From Chloroflexota bacterium (GTDB lineage: Bacteria > Chloroflexota > Chloroflexia > Chloroflexales > Roseiflexaceae): a DNA stretch of 32,736 nucleotides. Shown one piece after another: positions 25,565 to 32,736 of this stretch. Positions within the stretch are counted from its first letter, which is position 1, and each line of letters begins with the position of its first letter. Made by a program: the position numbers and the translations under genes. The notes beneath the pieces are model-generated. The model was not told where the DNA came from, ran no database searches, and saw only the letters and a program-made list of their open reading frames with translations. The DNA is taken from assembly GCA_018969485.1 (NCBI GenBank), contig JAGWYG010000034.1, positions 1 through 32,736 on the forward strand, read 5' to 3'.

Positions 25565-26797
25565 ATGGCGCATCGTACCGTCGTAGCCATCGATGTGGGC
25601 ACCACCAAGATCTGCACCGTCGTCGCCCAGGTCGATCAGGACACGGGCGAGATCAGCGTGCTCGGCATCGGCCTCACGCCCTCCAAAGGTGTCGAGCGCG
25701 GCGTGGTCGTCAACATCGACGACGCGATCAGCGCGGTCGCGTCCAGCATCGATCGCGCCGAACGGCTGTCGGGCTATCGCATCACGACGGTCTACGTCGC
25801 CGCAACCGGCCGATATCTCACCTCGCTCAACAGCCGGGCCGCCGTCGCCGTCGCCGGCCCTGATCGCGAGATTACCAGCCACGACATCGCCCGCGCAACC
25901 GAAGCTGCCAAATCGATCACCATTCCGATGCAGCGCGAGATCATCCTCATGCAGCCACGGTCGTACGTCGTCGATGGCAATGAGGACATCCGTGACCCTA
26001 CCGGCATGTTCGGCTACCGCCTCGAGATCGAGGCCCACATCGTCGTCGCCGAAAAGATGCAGTTGGAGAACCTGATCCGCAGCGTCCGGCGGAGCGGCGC
26101 CGAGATCGAGGAGATCACGCTGCAGTCGTTTGCCGCTGCCGAAGCAGTTCTCAGCGACGACGACCGCGACCAGGGCGTCGTGCTCGTCGACATCGGTGGC
26201 GGCACCACCGACATCGCGATCTTCGCCAAAGGGCGGCTGTGGCATACCTGCGTGCTGCCGGTCGGTGGCGGCCACTTCACCAACGATATCGTCGTGGTCA
26301 TGCAACTGCCGTATCGCGTGGCCGAGTCGCTCAAGCTGGAGCACGGCAGCGCCATCGCCGATCCGTGCGACGACGAAGAAGCTGATGTCATCAGCGTCGA
26401 GGGATTCGTACCCGGCGAGGAGCAACTGATCAGCCGTACGCTGCTCAACGAGGTGCTCCAGGCGCGGGCGATCGAGACCATCGAACTGATTCTGCGGGAG
26501 ATCCGCCACAGCGGGTACGAAGGTATGCTGCCCGCTGGCGTCGTGCTGACCGGCGGCGCCGTCCAGTTGCCACGTTTCGACGAATTGATGCGCGATCAGA
26601 TCGGCATACCCGTGCGCATCGGTACTCCCCGCAACCTGACCGGATTGGACGAACTGGTCGACCGGCCGGAGTTCGCGACGGCGATCGGGCTGATCCGCTG
26701 GGGCAATCAGCTTGGGACGCCGAACGACGACGAGCAGCGCCCGCCACATGAGTCCTGGATCCAGCGGCTGCTCAGGTTCGTGCGCGAGCTCTGGTGA
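25565..26797 (+). CDS. ftsA: Cell division protein FtsA
   Basis: The 410-residue actin-like ATPase tethers FtsZ filaments to the membrane. The phosphate-1 loop is IDVGTTK (9-15) and the phosphate-2 loop DIGGGTTDIA (209-218); VVLTGGAVQLP is the adenosine motif. The C-terminal SWIQRLLRFVRELW (397-410) is an amphipathic membrane-targeting helix. A strong GGAGGAAGG lies before the ATG, and the 70-base gap after ftsQ holds nothing else clear. The in-frame upstream ATG at 25382 lies inside ftsQ and is rejected. Confidence 0.96.
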   Translation: MAHRTVVAIDVGTTKICTVVAQVDQDTGEISVLGIGLTPSKGVERGVVVNIDDAISAVASSIDRAERLSGYRITTVYVAATGRYLTSLNSRAAVAVAGPDREITSHDIARATEAAKSITIPMQREIILMQPRSYVVDGNEDIRDPTGMFGYRLEIEAHIVVAEKMQLENLIRSVRRSGAEIEEITLQSFAAAEAVLSDDDRDQGVVLVDIGGGTTDIAIFAKGRLWHTCVLPVGGGHFTNDIVVVMQLPYRVAESLKLEHGSAIADPCDDEEADVISVEGFVPGEEQLISRTLLNEVLQARAIETIELILREIRHSGYEGMLPAGVVLTGGAVQLPRFDELMRDQIGIPVRIGTPRNLTGLDELVDRPEFATAIGLIRWGNQLGTPNDDEQRPPHESWIQRLLRFVRELW

Positions 26798-26893
26798 TCG
26801 CCAGACCGACGCATGACGCTCGACCCATGCTCCTCGTTCGCGAAAGGCCCGGAATCCTGCGACGTTGCTGTGCCAGCCTCTTGCATTCTGTAG

Positions 26894-26899
26894 TACAAT
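26894..26899 (+). promoter_or_regulatory. Candidate ftsZ promoter (-10 box)
   Basis: TACAAT in the ftsA-ftsZ gap would give a leader of about 97 bases. No -35 box at normal spacing and no TGN extension are seen. A separate ftsZ promoter is common in bacteria, where FtsZ is needed in excess over FtsA. Confidence 0.45.
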
Positions 26900-26910
26900 G
26901 GCGCATCATA

Positions 26911-26924
26911 CGTGACAAACTCGT
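26911..26924. promoter_or_regulatory. Possible operator, copy 2 of a shared 14-base motif
   Basis: CGTGACAAACTCGT matches the copy at 10077-10090 in 13 of 14 bases. It begins about 12 bases after the TACAAT box, so it would overlap the start of transcription, a classical repressor position. Function is inference. Confidence 0.3.
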
Positions 26925-27002
26925 CTCGCAGTGGAAACGCAGGAACTGCCAGACGACCAAGTGGCACCAGGCCCCTGCGCCGTGTCTACCGTGGAGGAAA
27001 GG

Positions 27003-28370
27003 ATGTCGGACTATCAGTCGCATGGCCAGCATCATGACGGGTTTGCTCGTATCAAGGTCATAGGCGTTGGTGGCGGCGGATCGAATGCGATCGATCGCAT
27101 GGTCGACACGATCAGCGGCGTCGAGTTGATCACGGTCAATACCGACGAGCAGGCGCTGAGCCGCTCACTTGCACCGATGCGCCTCCGGATCGGCGAGCGG
27201 CTCACCAAGGGTCTCGGCTCGGGCGGCCTGCCCGTCGTCGGTCAGAAAGCCGCCGAGGAGACCTACGAGGAACTCCAGGCAGTACTGCGCGGCGCCGACA
27301 TGGTCTTCATCGCTGCCGGCATGGGCGGTGGCACCGGCACTGGTGCGGCACCGGTCATCGCGAGCATCGCACAGGATATGGGCGCGCTGACCGTCGGGGT
27401 CGTGACCAAACCATTCCGCTTCGAGGGCAGCCATCGCATGCGGACCGCCGACCAGGGCATCGAGCAGTTACGCCCGATGGTCGATACCCTGATCGTCATC
27501 CCCAACGAGCGGCTGCTGGCGCTGGCGAATCGCAGCACGACGATGGTCCAGGCATTCCAGATGGCCGACAGCGTGCTTCAGCACGCCATCCAGGGCATTG
27601 CCGACCTGGTGACGCAACCTGGTATCGTGAACGTCGACTTCGCCGACATCAAGTCGGTGATGGCGAATACCGGATCGGCATTGATGGCGATCGGCACGGG
27701 ACATGGCGACAATCGCATGATTGATGCGATGAATGCGGCGATCTCGTCACCTCTGCTCGAAGTCTCGATCGATGGGGCGCGGGGTGTACTGCTGAACGTC
27801 ACCGGCGGCGAGGATGTTACCCTGGTCGAGCTCTACGAGGCTGCAAACGAACTGACCACCATGGTATCGCCGGATGTCAACATGATCTGGGGCCATACGA
27901 TCGACCCGAATCTTCCACAGGGCCAGGTGAAGGTCACGCTGATCGCCACCGGCTTTGACCCCATCCGCACCGAGCAGGTACGGGCCGCCGCCAGCGCCCG
28001 CATGCAGCCGCTGTCGAGCTCGGGGGTTCAGCCACCGCAGCGCCCCGCAGCATCTGGTACGCGGCCAGGGGTTCCTGCGGCACAGACGCCACGGCTGCAA
28101 CAGCCGACGCCGCCAGCGCCGACACCGCCGGCGCGGCCAACCGGGCCACAGCGGTCTGTGGTGCCTCAGTCGGCGTCAGTGCCGACACCGCCGGCGCGGT
28201 CGACGCAGTCGCCGGTGCCGCAGCGTAGCGATCAGATCCGCCGGACTACGCCGGCGCGGCCTCAATCGGGAGGGCAGCAGCAATCGGGAGGGCAGCAGCC
28301 GAGCGATGCGAATGACAACGACGCCATTGACATTCCGTCGTTTCTGCGCAATCGCCGACCGCAGCAGTAG
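27003..28370 (+). CDS. ftsZ: Cell division GTPase FtsZ
   Basis: The 455-residue tubulin homologue forms the Z ring. Visible are the GVGGGGSNA loop (21-29), the tubulin signature GGGTGTG (108-114), the T7 loop NVDFADIKSVM (210-220) and the C-terminal peptide IDIPSFLRNRR (442-452) that binds FtsA. Between the core (to about 325) and this peptide lies an unusually long Pro/Gln/Thr-rich linker of more than 110 residues with internal repeats (TPPARP and TPPARS, and a doubled QSGGQQ). GGAGGAAAGG just before the ATG at 27003 decides the start. It is the last gene of the cluster. Confidence 0.98.
   Translation: MSDYQSHGQHHDGFARIKVIGVGGGGSNAIDRMVDTISGVELITVNTDEQALSRSLAPMRLRIGERLTKGLGSGGLPVVGQKAAEETYEELQAVLRGADMVFIAAGMGGGTGTGAAPVIASIAQDMGALTVGVVTKPFRFEGSHRMRTADQGIEQLRPMVDTLIVIPNERLLALANRSTTMVQAFQMADSVLQHAIQGIADLVTQPGIVNVDFADIKSVMANTGSALMAIGTGHGDNRMIDAMNAAISSPLLEVSIDGARGVLLNVTGGEDVTLVELYEAANELTTMVSPDVNMIWGHTIDPNLPQGQVKVTLIATGFDPIRTEQVRAAASARMQPLSSSGVQPPQRPAASGTRPGVPAAQTPRLQQPTPPAPTPPARPTGPQRSVVPQSASVPTPPARSTQSPVPQRSDQIRRTTPARPQSGGQQQSGGQQPSDANDNDAIDIPSFLRNRRPQQ
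28263..28298 (+). repeat. 18-base tandem duplication inside the ftsZ linker
   Basis: CAATCGGGAGGGCAGCAG is present twice in direct succession (28263-28280 and 28281-28298). It keeps the reading frame and doubles a QSGGQQ-like segment of the linker. Confidence 0.95.
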
Positions 28371-28385
28371 CGGTGGTGCGGTCGC

Positions 28386-28421
28386 CCGCCATGTGCTACC
28401 TGATGCGGTACCACATGGCGG
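28386..28421 (+). terminator. Hairpin after ftsZ, probable dcw terminator
   Basis: CCGCCATGTG (28386-28395) and CACATGGCGG (28412-28421) form a perfect 10-bp stem; inside it, after one C-C mismatch, TACC and GGTA add 4 bp around the loop TGATGC. It lies 15 bases after the ftsZ stop. There is no T tract, as for the other hairpins in this window. Confidence 0.65.
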
Positions 28422-28745
28422 TGCGCTGCCAGCCCGCCGCGCCGGCTCAGCCCTGCCGCGCGGCACCGGCCGGTGGTATCCGGCGCACGCCGTGAGCCGC
28501 CCCGCACACCAGGCCTGCTGCGCGATGCGGTCGCCGCCTGGCAGGCGGGGTTGTCGCGGCGCGCGTCGCCTGCGCGCATCAAGCGGTGTCACCGGTTCCA
28601 CAACCATGTGCGCTACGGCGCGAGGTGCGGCCCACACGCCAGGTGCCGGCAATGTCGGCGGCCGCCGCGCGGTCGCGGCATCACGGTCTATCCCTTGGCA
28701 GTCCGACTGCGGCAGTCGCATGAGTGCGACAGCGCCGTCATCGGC
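28422..28745. other. Stretch without a recognised gene
   Basis: About 320 bases between the ftsZ hairpin and the end of the minus-strand gene. Open frames here are Arg-, His- and Pro-rich shadows without ribosome binding sites. The only structure seen is a small hairpin CCGCCT-GGC-AGGCGG at 28534-28548. Confidence 0.5.
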
Positions 28746-29453
28746 TCAGCCGGCGCCGTCGGCGGCGATGCAGCGACAGACGACGTCGAGGCGCGCAAAG
28801 CACGCCTCGATCAGCGGCAGCGCCGTGTGCGCCGCAAGCAGCGCGCCACGGTCGTCGGGCCGGGCCAGTCGCCGCAGCAGCGCGGCATGCGCTGCCGGCA
28901 AGTCGACCGCAGGAATGACGAGCCCGTCAGATCGCCACACGAGGGACAACTGCGCCGGACGGGCGCAGGCATAGCCGAGCAGGTGCGCCTCATCGGCGCC
29001 GCAGGCCGCGAGACGCGCCACCCCCACGCGGGCATACGCTGGCGCGCCGCGCGTGCGCCTCAGCCGCAACGGCATGCCGGGAACAACCTCCAGCGATGCC
29101 ACGTCGCACGCCACCCAACCGAGCCGCTCCTGGTCGAACCGCGCGACCCGCTCGCCCGGCGCCGGGTGATACCACCACGCCGGGCCGGCGGCTGCAGGCG
29201 CGGGCGGCGCTGCCAGTGCCGCGATCAGGTCGCTCAGCCAGGCGACGGTGATGCCCCGCTGGCGCAGCCGCGCTGCCAGCCCCGCGCGGCGCGCCGTGTG
29301 CAGCGTGATGAACATGCCGTGGCGCTCACCTTCGCCGGCAAGGACTGGCCACGCCCGTCGATCACGCACGAGACAGCAGTCCGGTGTGACTTCCTCGACG
29401 CCGGGTGGTGCGCCGGCGCGCGCCGATGATTGGGTACGCTTCGATGACGACAC
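28746..29453 (-). CDS. Unrecognised 235-residue protein
   Basis: I do not recognise this protein. It is soluble-looking, with no clear signal peptide or membrane helix, rich in Ala, Arg and Leu, and contains a MFITLHTARRAGLAARLRQRGITVAWLSDL stretch that reads as two alpha helices, then WWYHPAPGERVARF and a C-terminal Cys-containing helix. It is supported as a gene by a well-placed AGGAGG six bases before the GTG at 29453 and by a TATGAT -10 box at 29473-29478. An ATG upstream (29663) would cross the promoter and an inverted repeat. The opposite frame is an Arg/Gln-rich shadow. It is divergent from rfbB and its position after ftsZ may be coincidental. Confidence 0.65.
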   Translation of the reverse strand: MSSSKRTQSSARAGAPPGVEEVTPDCCLVRDRRAWPVLAGEGERHGMFITLHTARRAGLAARLRQRGITVAWLSDLIAALAAPPAPAAAGPAWWYHPAPGERVARFDQERLGWVACDVASLEVVPGMPLRLRRTRGAPAYARVGVARLAACGADEAHLLGYACARPAQLSLVWRSDGLVIPAVDLPAAHAALLRRLARPDDRGALLAAHTALPLIEACFARLDVVCRCIAADGAG

Positions 29454-29472
29454 GCTAGCCCTCCTGATGCAC

Positions 29473-29478
29473 ATCATA
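29473..29478 (-). promoter_or_regulatory. Candidate -10 box for the unrecognised minus-strand gene
   Basis: On the minus strand TATGAT lies about 20 bases before the GTG at 29453, giving a very short leader that contains AGGAGG. No -35 box is evident. Confidence 0.45.
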
Positions 29479-29560
29479 CCCGAGGTTGGCGCAATGCCCG
29501 GCGCAGCACCACGCCGGTCCGCTGCGATGGCCCGGCACAGCCCGCGCACGCCAAACCGCA

Positions 29561-29614
29561 GCGCACAGCCGCGGCGCCGGGCGTGCGCGCGGCCGCAGCC
29601 CCGCGGCTGTGCGC
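29561..29614. repeat. 14-bp perfect inverted repeat in the rfbB upstream region
   Basis: GCGCACAGCCGCGG (29561-29574) is exactly complementary to CCGCGGCTGTGCGC (29601-29614), with a 26-base GC-rich centre. It lies between the two divergent promoters (29473-29478 and 29679-29687). It could act as a regulator site, a transcriptional insulator or a remnant repeat. Confidence 0.75.
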
Positions 29615-29678
29615 CGCCGTTGCCAATGAGCCAGCCACGTGGCGCGGCACCGGGCAGCGCCACACGAGCGGAAAACCT

Positions 29679-29687
29679 GTGCTAGAA
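29679..29687 (+). promoter_or_regulatory. Extended -10 promoter for rfbB
   Basis: TGC-TAGAAT lies 63 bases before the rfbB ATG. It has the same TGN-extended form as the promoters before ltaE, the nucleotidase and murF. No -35 box is seen. Confidence 0.5.
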
Positions 29688-29750
29688 TCGGCGGCGTGCG
29701 CCGCGTGCCCGCTCATCACGGCAGCGGCTTCGCGTCGAGCAGGAGCCTCC

Positions 29751-30769
<1,019 letters not shown>

Positions 30770-30773
<4 letters not shown>

Positions 30774-31690
30774 GCGCTGTCGGCGCGGTCTCGCAGTTGA
30801 TCCGTGCTGCGACGCCTCACGCGACGGCCGTGCGCACAGCGCTCGCCGAGCTCGAGGATGCCCGTGTCTGGCTGGCGCTGCAGCGCGGCGGCGTATGGTG
30901 TGATGCCCGGCGGATCGACGACGATGCGTCGGTGGTACCGGCCGGAGCGACCCTGGTGGTGCGCCTGCCGCCAGATGCCGGCTATCCCGATGTCGCCATC
31001 GATCCCGGCTGGATCATCCACGAGGACGCCGACCTGCTCGTCGTCGACAAGCCGGCCGGCGTGGTGGTCAACGCGGTACCGTGGGATGCGCAGGGCAACC
31101 TGCAGGTGGCACTGGCGCGCTGGCTGCTGGCGCGCGACGGCGCGATCGGCAGGCTGCATCCGGCGCATCGGCTCGATCGCGAGACCAGCGGCGTGCTGGT
31201 CTTCGCACGTTCGCAGCGCGCCAACGCCGGATTGCAGCGGGCATTCGCCGGTGGTGGCGCGGCCAAGCGCTACCATGGGCTCGCCACCGGCAGGCCCGCC
31301 GCCCCGCACCTGACGCTCACCACCGGTCACGGTCGCTCGGCGCATGGCGTGTTCCGCACCTATCCGTCCGACCAGATCGGCCGAACGCTGCCCGACGGCA
31401 GCACCGTCAAGGCGATGGTCACGACGTTCGAGTTCCGCGGGCGCGATGACGGTAGTTGGTGGTTCGAGGCGGCGCCCCAGACCGGCCGGACGCACCAGAT
31501 CCGCCTGCACCTGGCCGCGCTGGGATGCCCGCTGCTCGGCGACCGACGCTATGGCGGCGAGCCGGTGTGGCGTGGTGCGGCGCTCACGCGGCATCTGCTG
31601 CACGCCTCGCGGCTCACAGTGCCGCATCCACGCGATGCGCTGCCGGTCACGTTCGAGGCACCAGCACCCGACTGGCTGACCGGATCATGA
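30770..31690 (+). CDS. RluA-family RNA pseudouridine synthase
   Basis: The 306-residue enzyme isomerises uridine to pseudouridine in rRNA or tRNA. The catalytic motif HRLDRETSG contains Asp136. Further family blocks are VVDKPAGVVVN and GRTHQIRLHLAALGCPLLGDRRYG. Unlike RluD of E. coli, the N-terminal part (about 1-75) is not a clear S4 domain, so the exact target (RluC, RluD or RluA class) cannot be given. Its ATG overlaps the rfbB stop, so the two are co-translated. It converges on the methyltransferase with 16 bases between the stops. Confidence 0.92.
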
Positions 31691-31706
31691 TGCGCGGATG
31701 GTGCGC

Positions 31707-32459
31707 TCAGGCACGCCGCGCGCGCAGCAGCGCCGTCGTCACCGTGAACGACTGGTCGTCGACGCACAGCGTCGTGCGCACTTCATCGGGCGCGGCAGCA
31801 AACACCCGCCGAATCTGCTCGGCGGTCGCTGCCGGCACCCGCATGCGCGCCAGCCACGGCTCGAGCTGCAGCACCGTGGCATGGGTGCCGAGCAGGTCGG
31901 CAGGCAGTCCGGCGGCGGCGCACAGCGTCAGCCACTGCGATGTCGTGTGATCGCGCACATGCGACGGATCGCGCAGCACCTCGACGGCATTGAGCACCGT
32001 GTCTGCCACCAGCAACGGCGGCGCCACCACATCGGACAGCAGCAGGCAGCCGCCGGGGCGCAGCACGCGGGCCACCTCGCGCAGCACCTGGAGCGGATCG
32101 GGGAAGTGGTGCGCGCTGTAGCGCGATGTCACCACATCGAAGCTGGCATCGTCGAAGGGCAGATGGCCGGCATCGCCACGCTCGAAGCGCACCGCCGTGA
32201 TGCCGCGCTGCTGTGCCAGCAGGCGTGCCTGCGCCAGCATCGCCTCGCTCAGGTCAATCGCCACAACTGCCGCCACATGGCGGGCGATCGCCAGCGCGGT
32301 GTGCCCCGGCCCGCAGCCGATGTCGAGTGCGACGCCAGCGTGGGCCGGCAGCGCCGCCACGAGCGCCGCCAGATCGGCGCCGGCCGCATGGACGGCGCTG
32401 GTGGCGTAGTCGGCCGCCACCGGGTCGAACTGCCGGATGATGCTCTGTTGCAGCGACAT
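31707..32459 (-). CDS. SAM-dependent methyltransferase (class I)
   Basis: The 250-residue protein has the Rossmann-type SAM fold: motif I ALDIGCGPGHTALAIA, VAIDLSEAML as motif II, GDAGHLPFDDASFDVV and RYSAHHFPDP, then RVLRPGG. This is the Methyltransf_11/UbiE-like pattern, but the substrate (small molecule, quinone or other) is not shown. The ATG at 32459 has GAGGTG upstream and an extended -10 promoter at 32498-32506; the longer frame to 32678 crosses that promoter and is rejected. Confidence 0.88.
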   Translation of the reverse strand: MSLQQSIIRQFDPVAADYATSAVHAAGADLAALVAALPAHAGVALDIGCGPGHTALAIARHVAAVVAIDLSEAMLAQARLLAQQRGITAVRFERGDAGHLPFDDASFDVVTSRYSAHHFPDPLQVLREVARVLRPGGCLLLSDVVAPPLLVADTVLNAVEVLRDPSHVRDHTTSQWLTLCAAAGLPADLLGTHATVLQLEPWLARMRVPAATAEQIRRVFAAAPDEVRTTLCVDDQSFTVTTALLRARRA

Positions 32460-32497
32460 CAACACCTCGCGGGCGCGTCGGCCATGCCTCGGCTCCC

Positions 32498-32506
32498 AGT
32501 ATAGCA
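32498..32506 (-). promoter_or_regulatory. Extended -10 promoter for the methyltransferase
   Basis: On the minus strand TGC-TATACT lies about 39 bases before the ATG at 32459. It supports the short start of the methyltransferase. Confidence 0.5.
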
Positions 32507-32600
32507 CCGCGGCCGCCATGCTGCCGAACGCCGCGCCGATACGGGTACAGGCATGCATTGACAGCGCGTTGAGCGCTCCGCCGGAAGGGGGTACGATTCG

Positions 32601-32736
32601 TTGCTCACCACAACCCGTACCACCCGCGCCCGCGGGCTGCCGGTGGGCAGCGGCACGGTGGAGCGCGCCTGGCAGCACCGGGTGAGCGCACGGCTCACGC
32701 TCGCCGGCATGATCTGGGACGTACCAGGCGCCGAGG
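32601..32736 (+). pseudogene. C-terminal part of a transposase-like gene, cut by the window edge
   Basis: The frame from about 32601 reads RARGLPVGSGTVERAWQHRV and then ARLTLAGMIWDVPGA to the window end. The G-PVGSG-VE-A and R-AGM-W spacing is the C-terminal signature of ISKra4/ISLre2-like DDE transposases, in which the Glu of GSGTVE is catalytic. The frame is open only from 32562 (a TGA lies at 32559-32561), so the N-terminal domain and most of the catalytic core are missing. I see no ATG or ribosome binding site. It is therefore a 5'-truncated remnant, unless the missing part was moved; the 3' end lies outside the window. Confidence 0.6.

Larger units (their letters stand above)
26798..27002 (+). 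other. ftsA-ftsZ intergenic region
   Basis: This 205-base gap is the longest inside the dcw cluster. It contains a candidate -10 box (26894-26899), the possible operator copy at 26911-26924, and the ftsZ ribosome binding site GGAGG at 26993-26997. An in-frame GTG at 26931 could extend FtsZ by 24 residues but lacks a ribosome binding site. No small gene is supported. Confidence 0.6.

Noticed and set aside
26931-27002. 24-residue N-terminal extension of FtsZ from GTG 26931
   Set aside because: No ribosome binding site precedes it, whereas GGAGG stands five bases before 27003 and the family N-terminus fits.
28473-29429. Long + strand ORF opposite the unrecognised gene
   Set aside because: It is very rich in Arg, Gln and His, as expected for the antisense of a GC-rich gene, and has no ribosome binding site; the minus strand has promoter and ribosome binding site.

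Overview
The window is high-GC DNA with tightly packed genes, mostly on the + strand. It carries a nearly complete division and cell wall (dcw) cluster. I infer a member of the Chloroflexota, probably class Chloroflexia. The reasons are the very GC-rich third codon positions, a dcw cluster without mraZ or murE, lineage-looking intergenic tandem repeats, and the style of the FtsZ, FtsA and FtsQ proteins. No rRNA or tRNA gene was seen, so the assignment rests on protein character only.

Layout. Positions 1-245 hold a tandem repeat array. Positions 325-4063 hold a YghZ-type aldo/keto reductase, an overlapping alpha/beta-hydrolase lipoprotein and a threonine aldolase. An O-antigen-ligase-like membrane protein runs convergently (4085-5515, minus). 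A repeat-bearing spacer follows, then a large GT-C-like membrane protein (5834-7702) and a Tat-exported 5'-nucleotidase (7844-9493). A 19-bp-stem hairpin lies between that gene and convergent moaC (9573-10061, minus).

The dcw cluster spans 10304-28370: rsmH, ftsL-like, ftsI, murF, mraY, murD, a rhomboid protease, ftsW, murG, a CvpA-like membrane protein, murC, murB, ddl, ftsQ, ftsA, ftsZ. Most junctions overlap or are a few bases apart, with probable promoters before rsmH, murF and ftsZ. MraY, MurG and FtsW handle lipid II synthesis and polymerisation, and FtsI crosslinks it. MurC, MurD, MurF, MurB and Ddl supply the UDP-muramyl precursor. FtsL, FtsQ, FtsA and FtsZ form the divisome core. MurE (third stem-peptide residue) must be encoded elsewhere. 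The two unexpected members, the rhomboid protease and the CvpA-like protein, are the best candidates for new biology here.

After ftsZ come a hairpin, about 320 bases with no gene, an unrecognised 235-residue protein (minus), a divergent dTDP-glucose 4,6-dehydratase coupled to an RluA-type pseudouridine synthase, a convergent SAM methyltransferase (minus), and at the right edge the C-terminal part of a transposase-like gene running out of the window. Candidate promoters repeatedly show a TGN-extended -10 box with little or no -35 box; the dcw promoter, with a good -35 box, is the exception.
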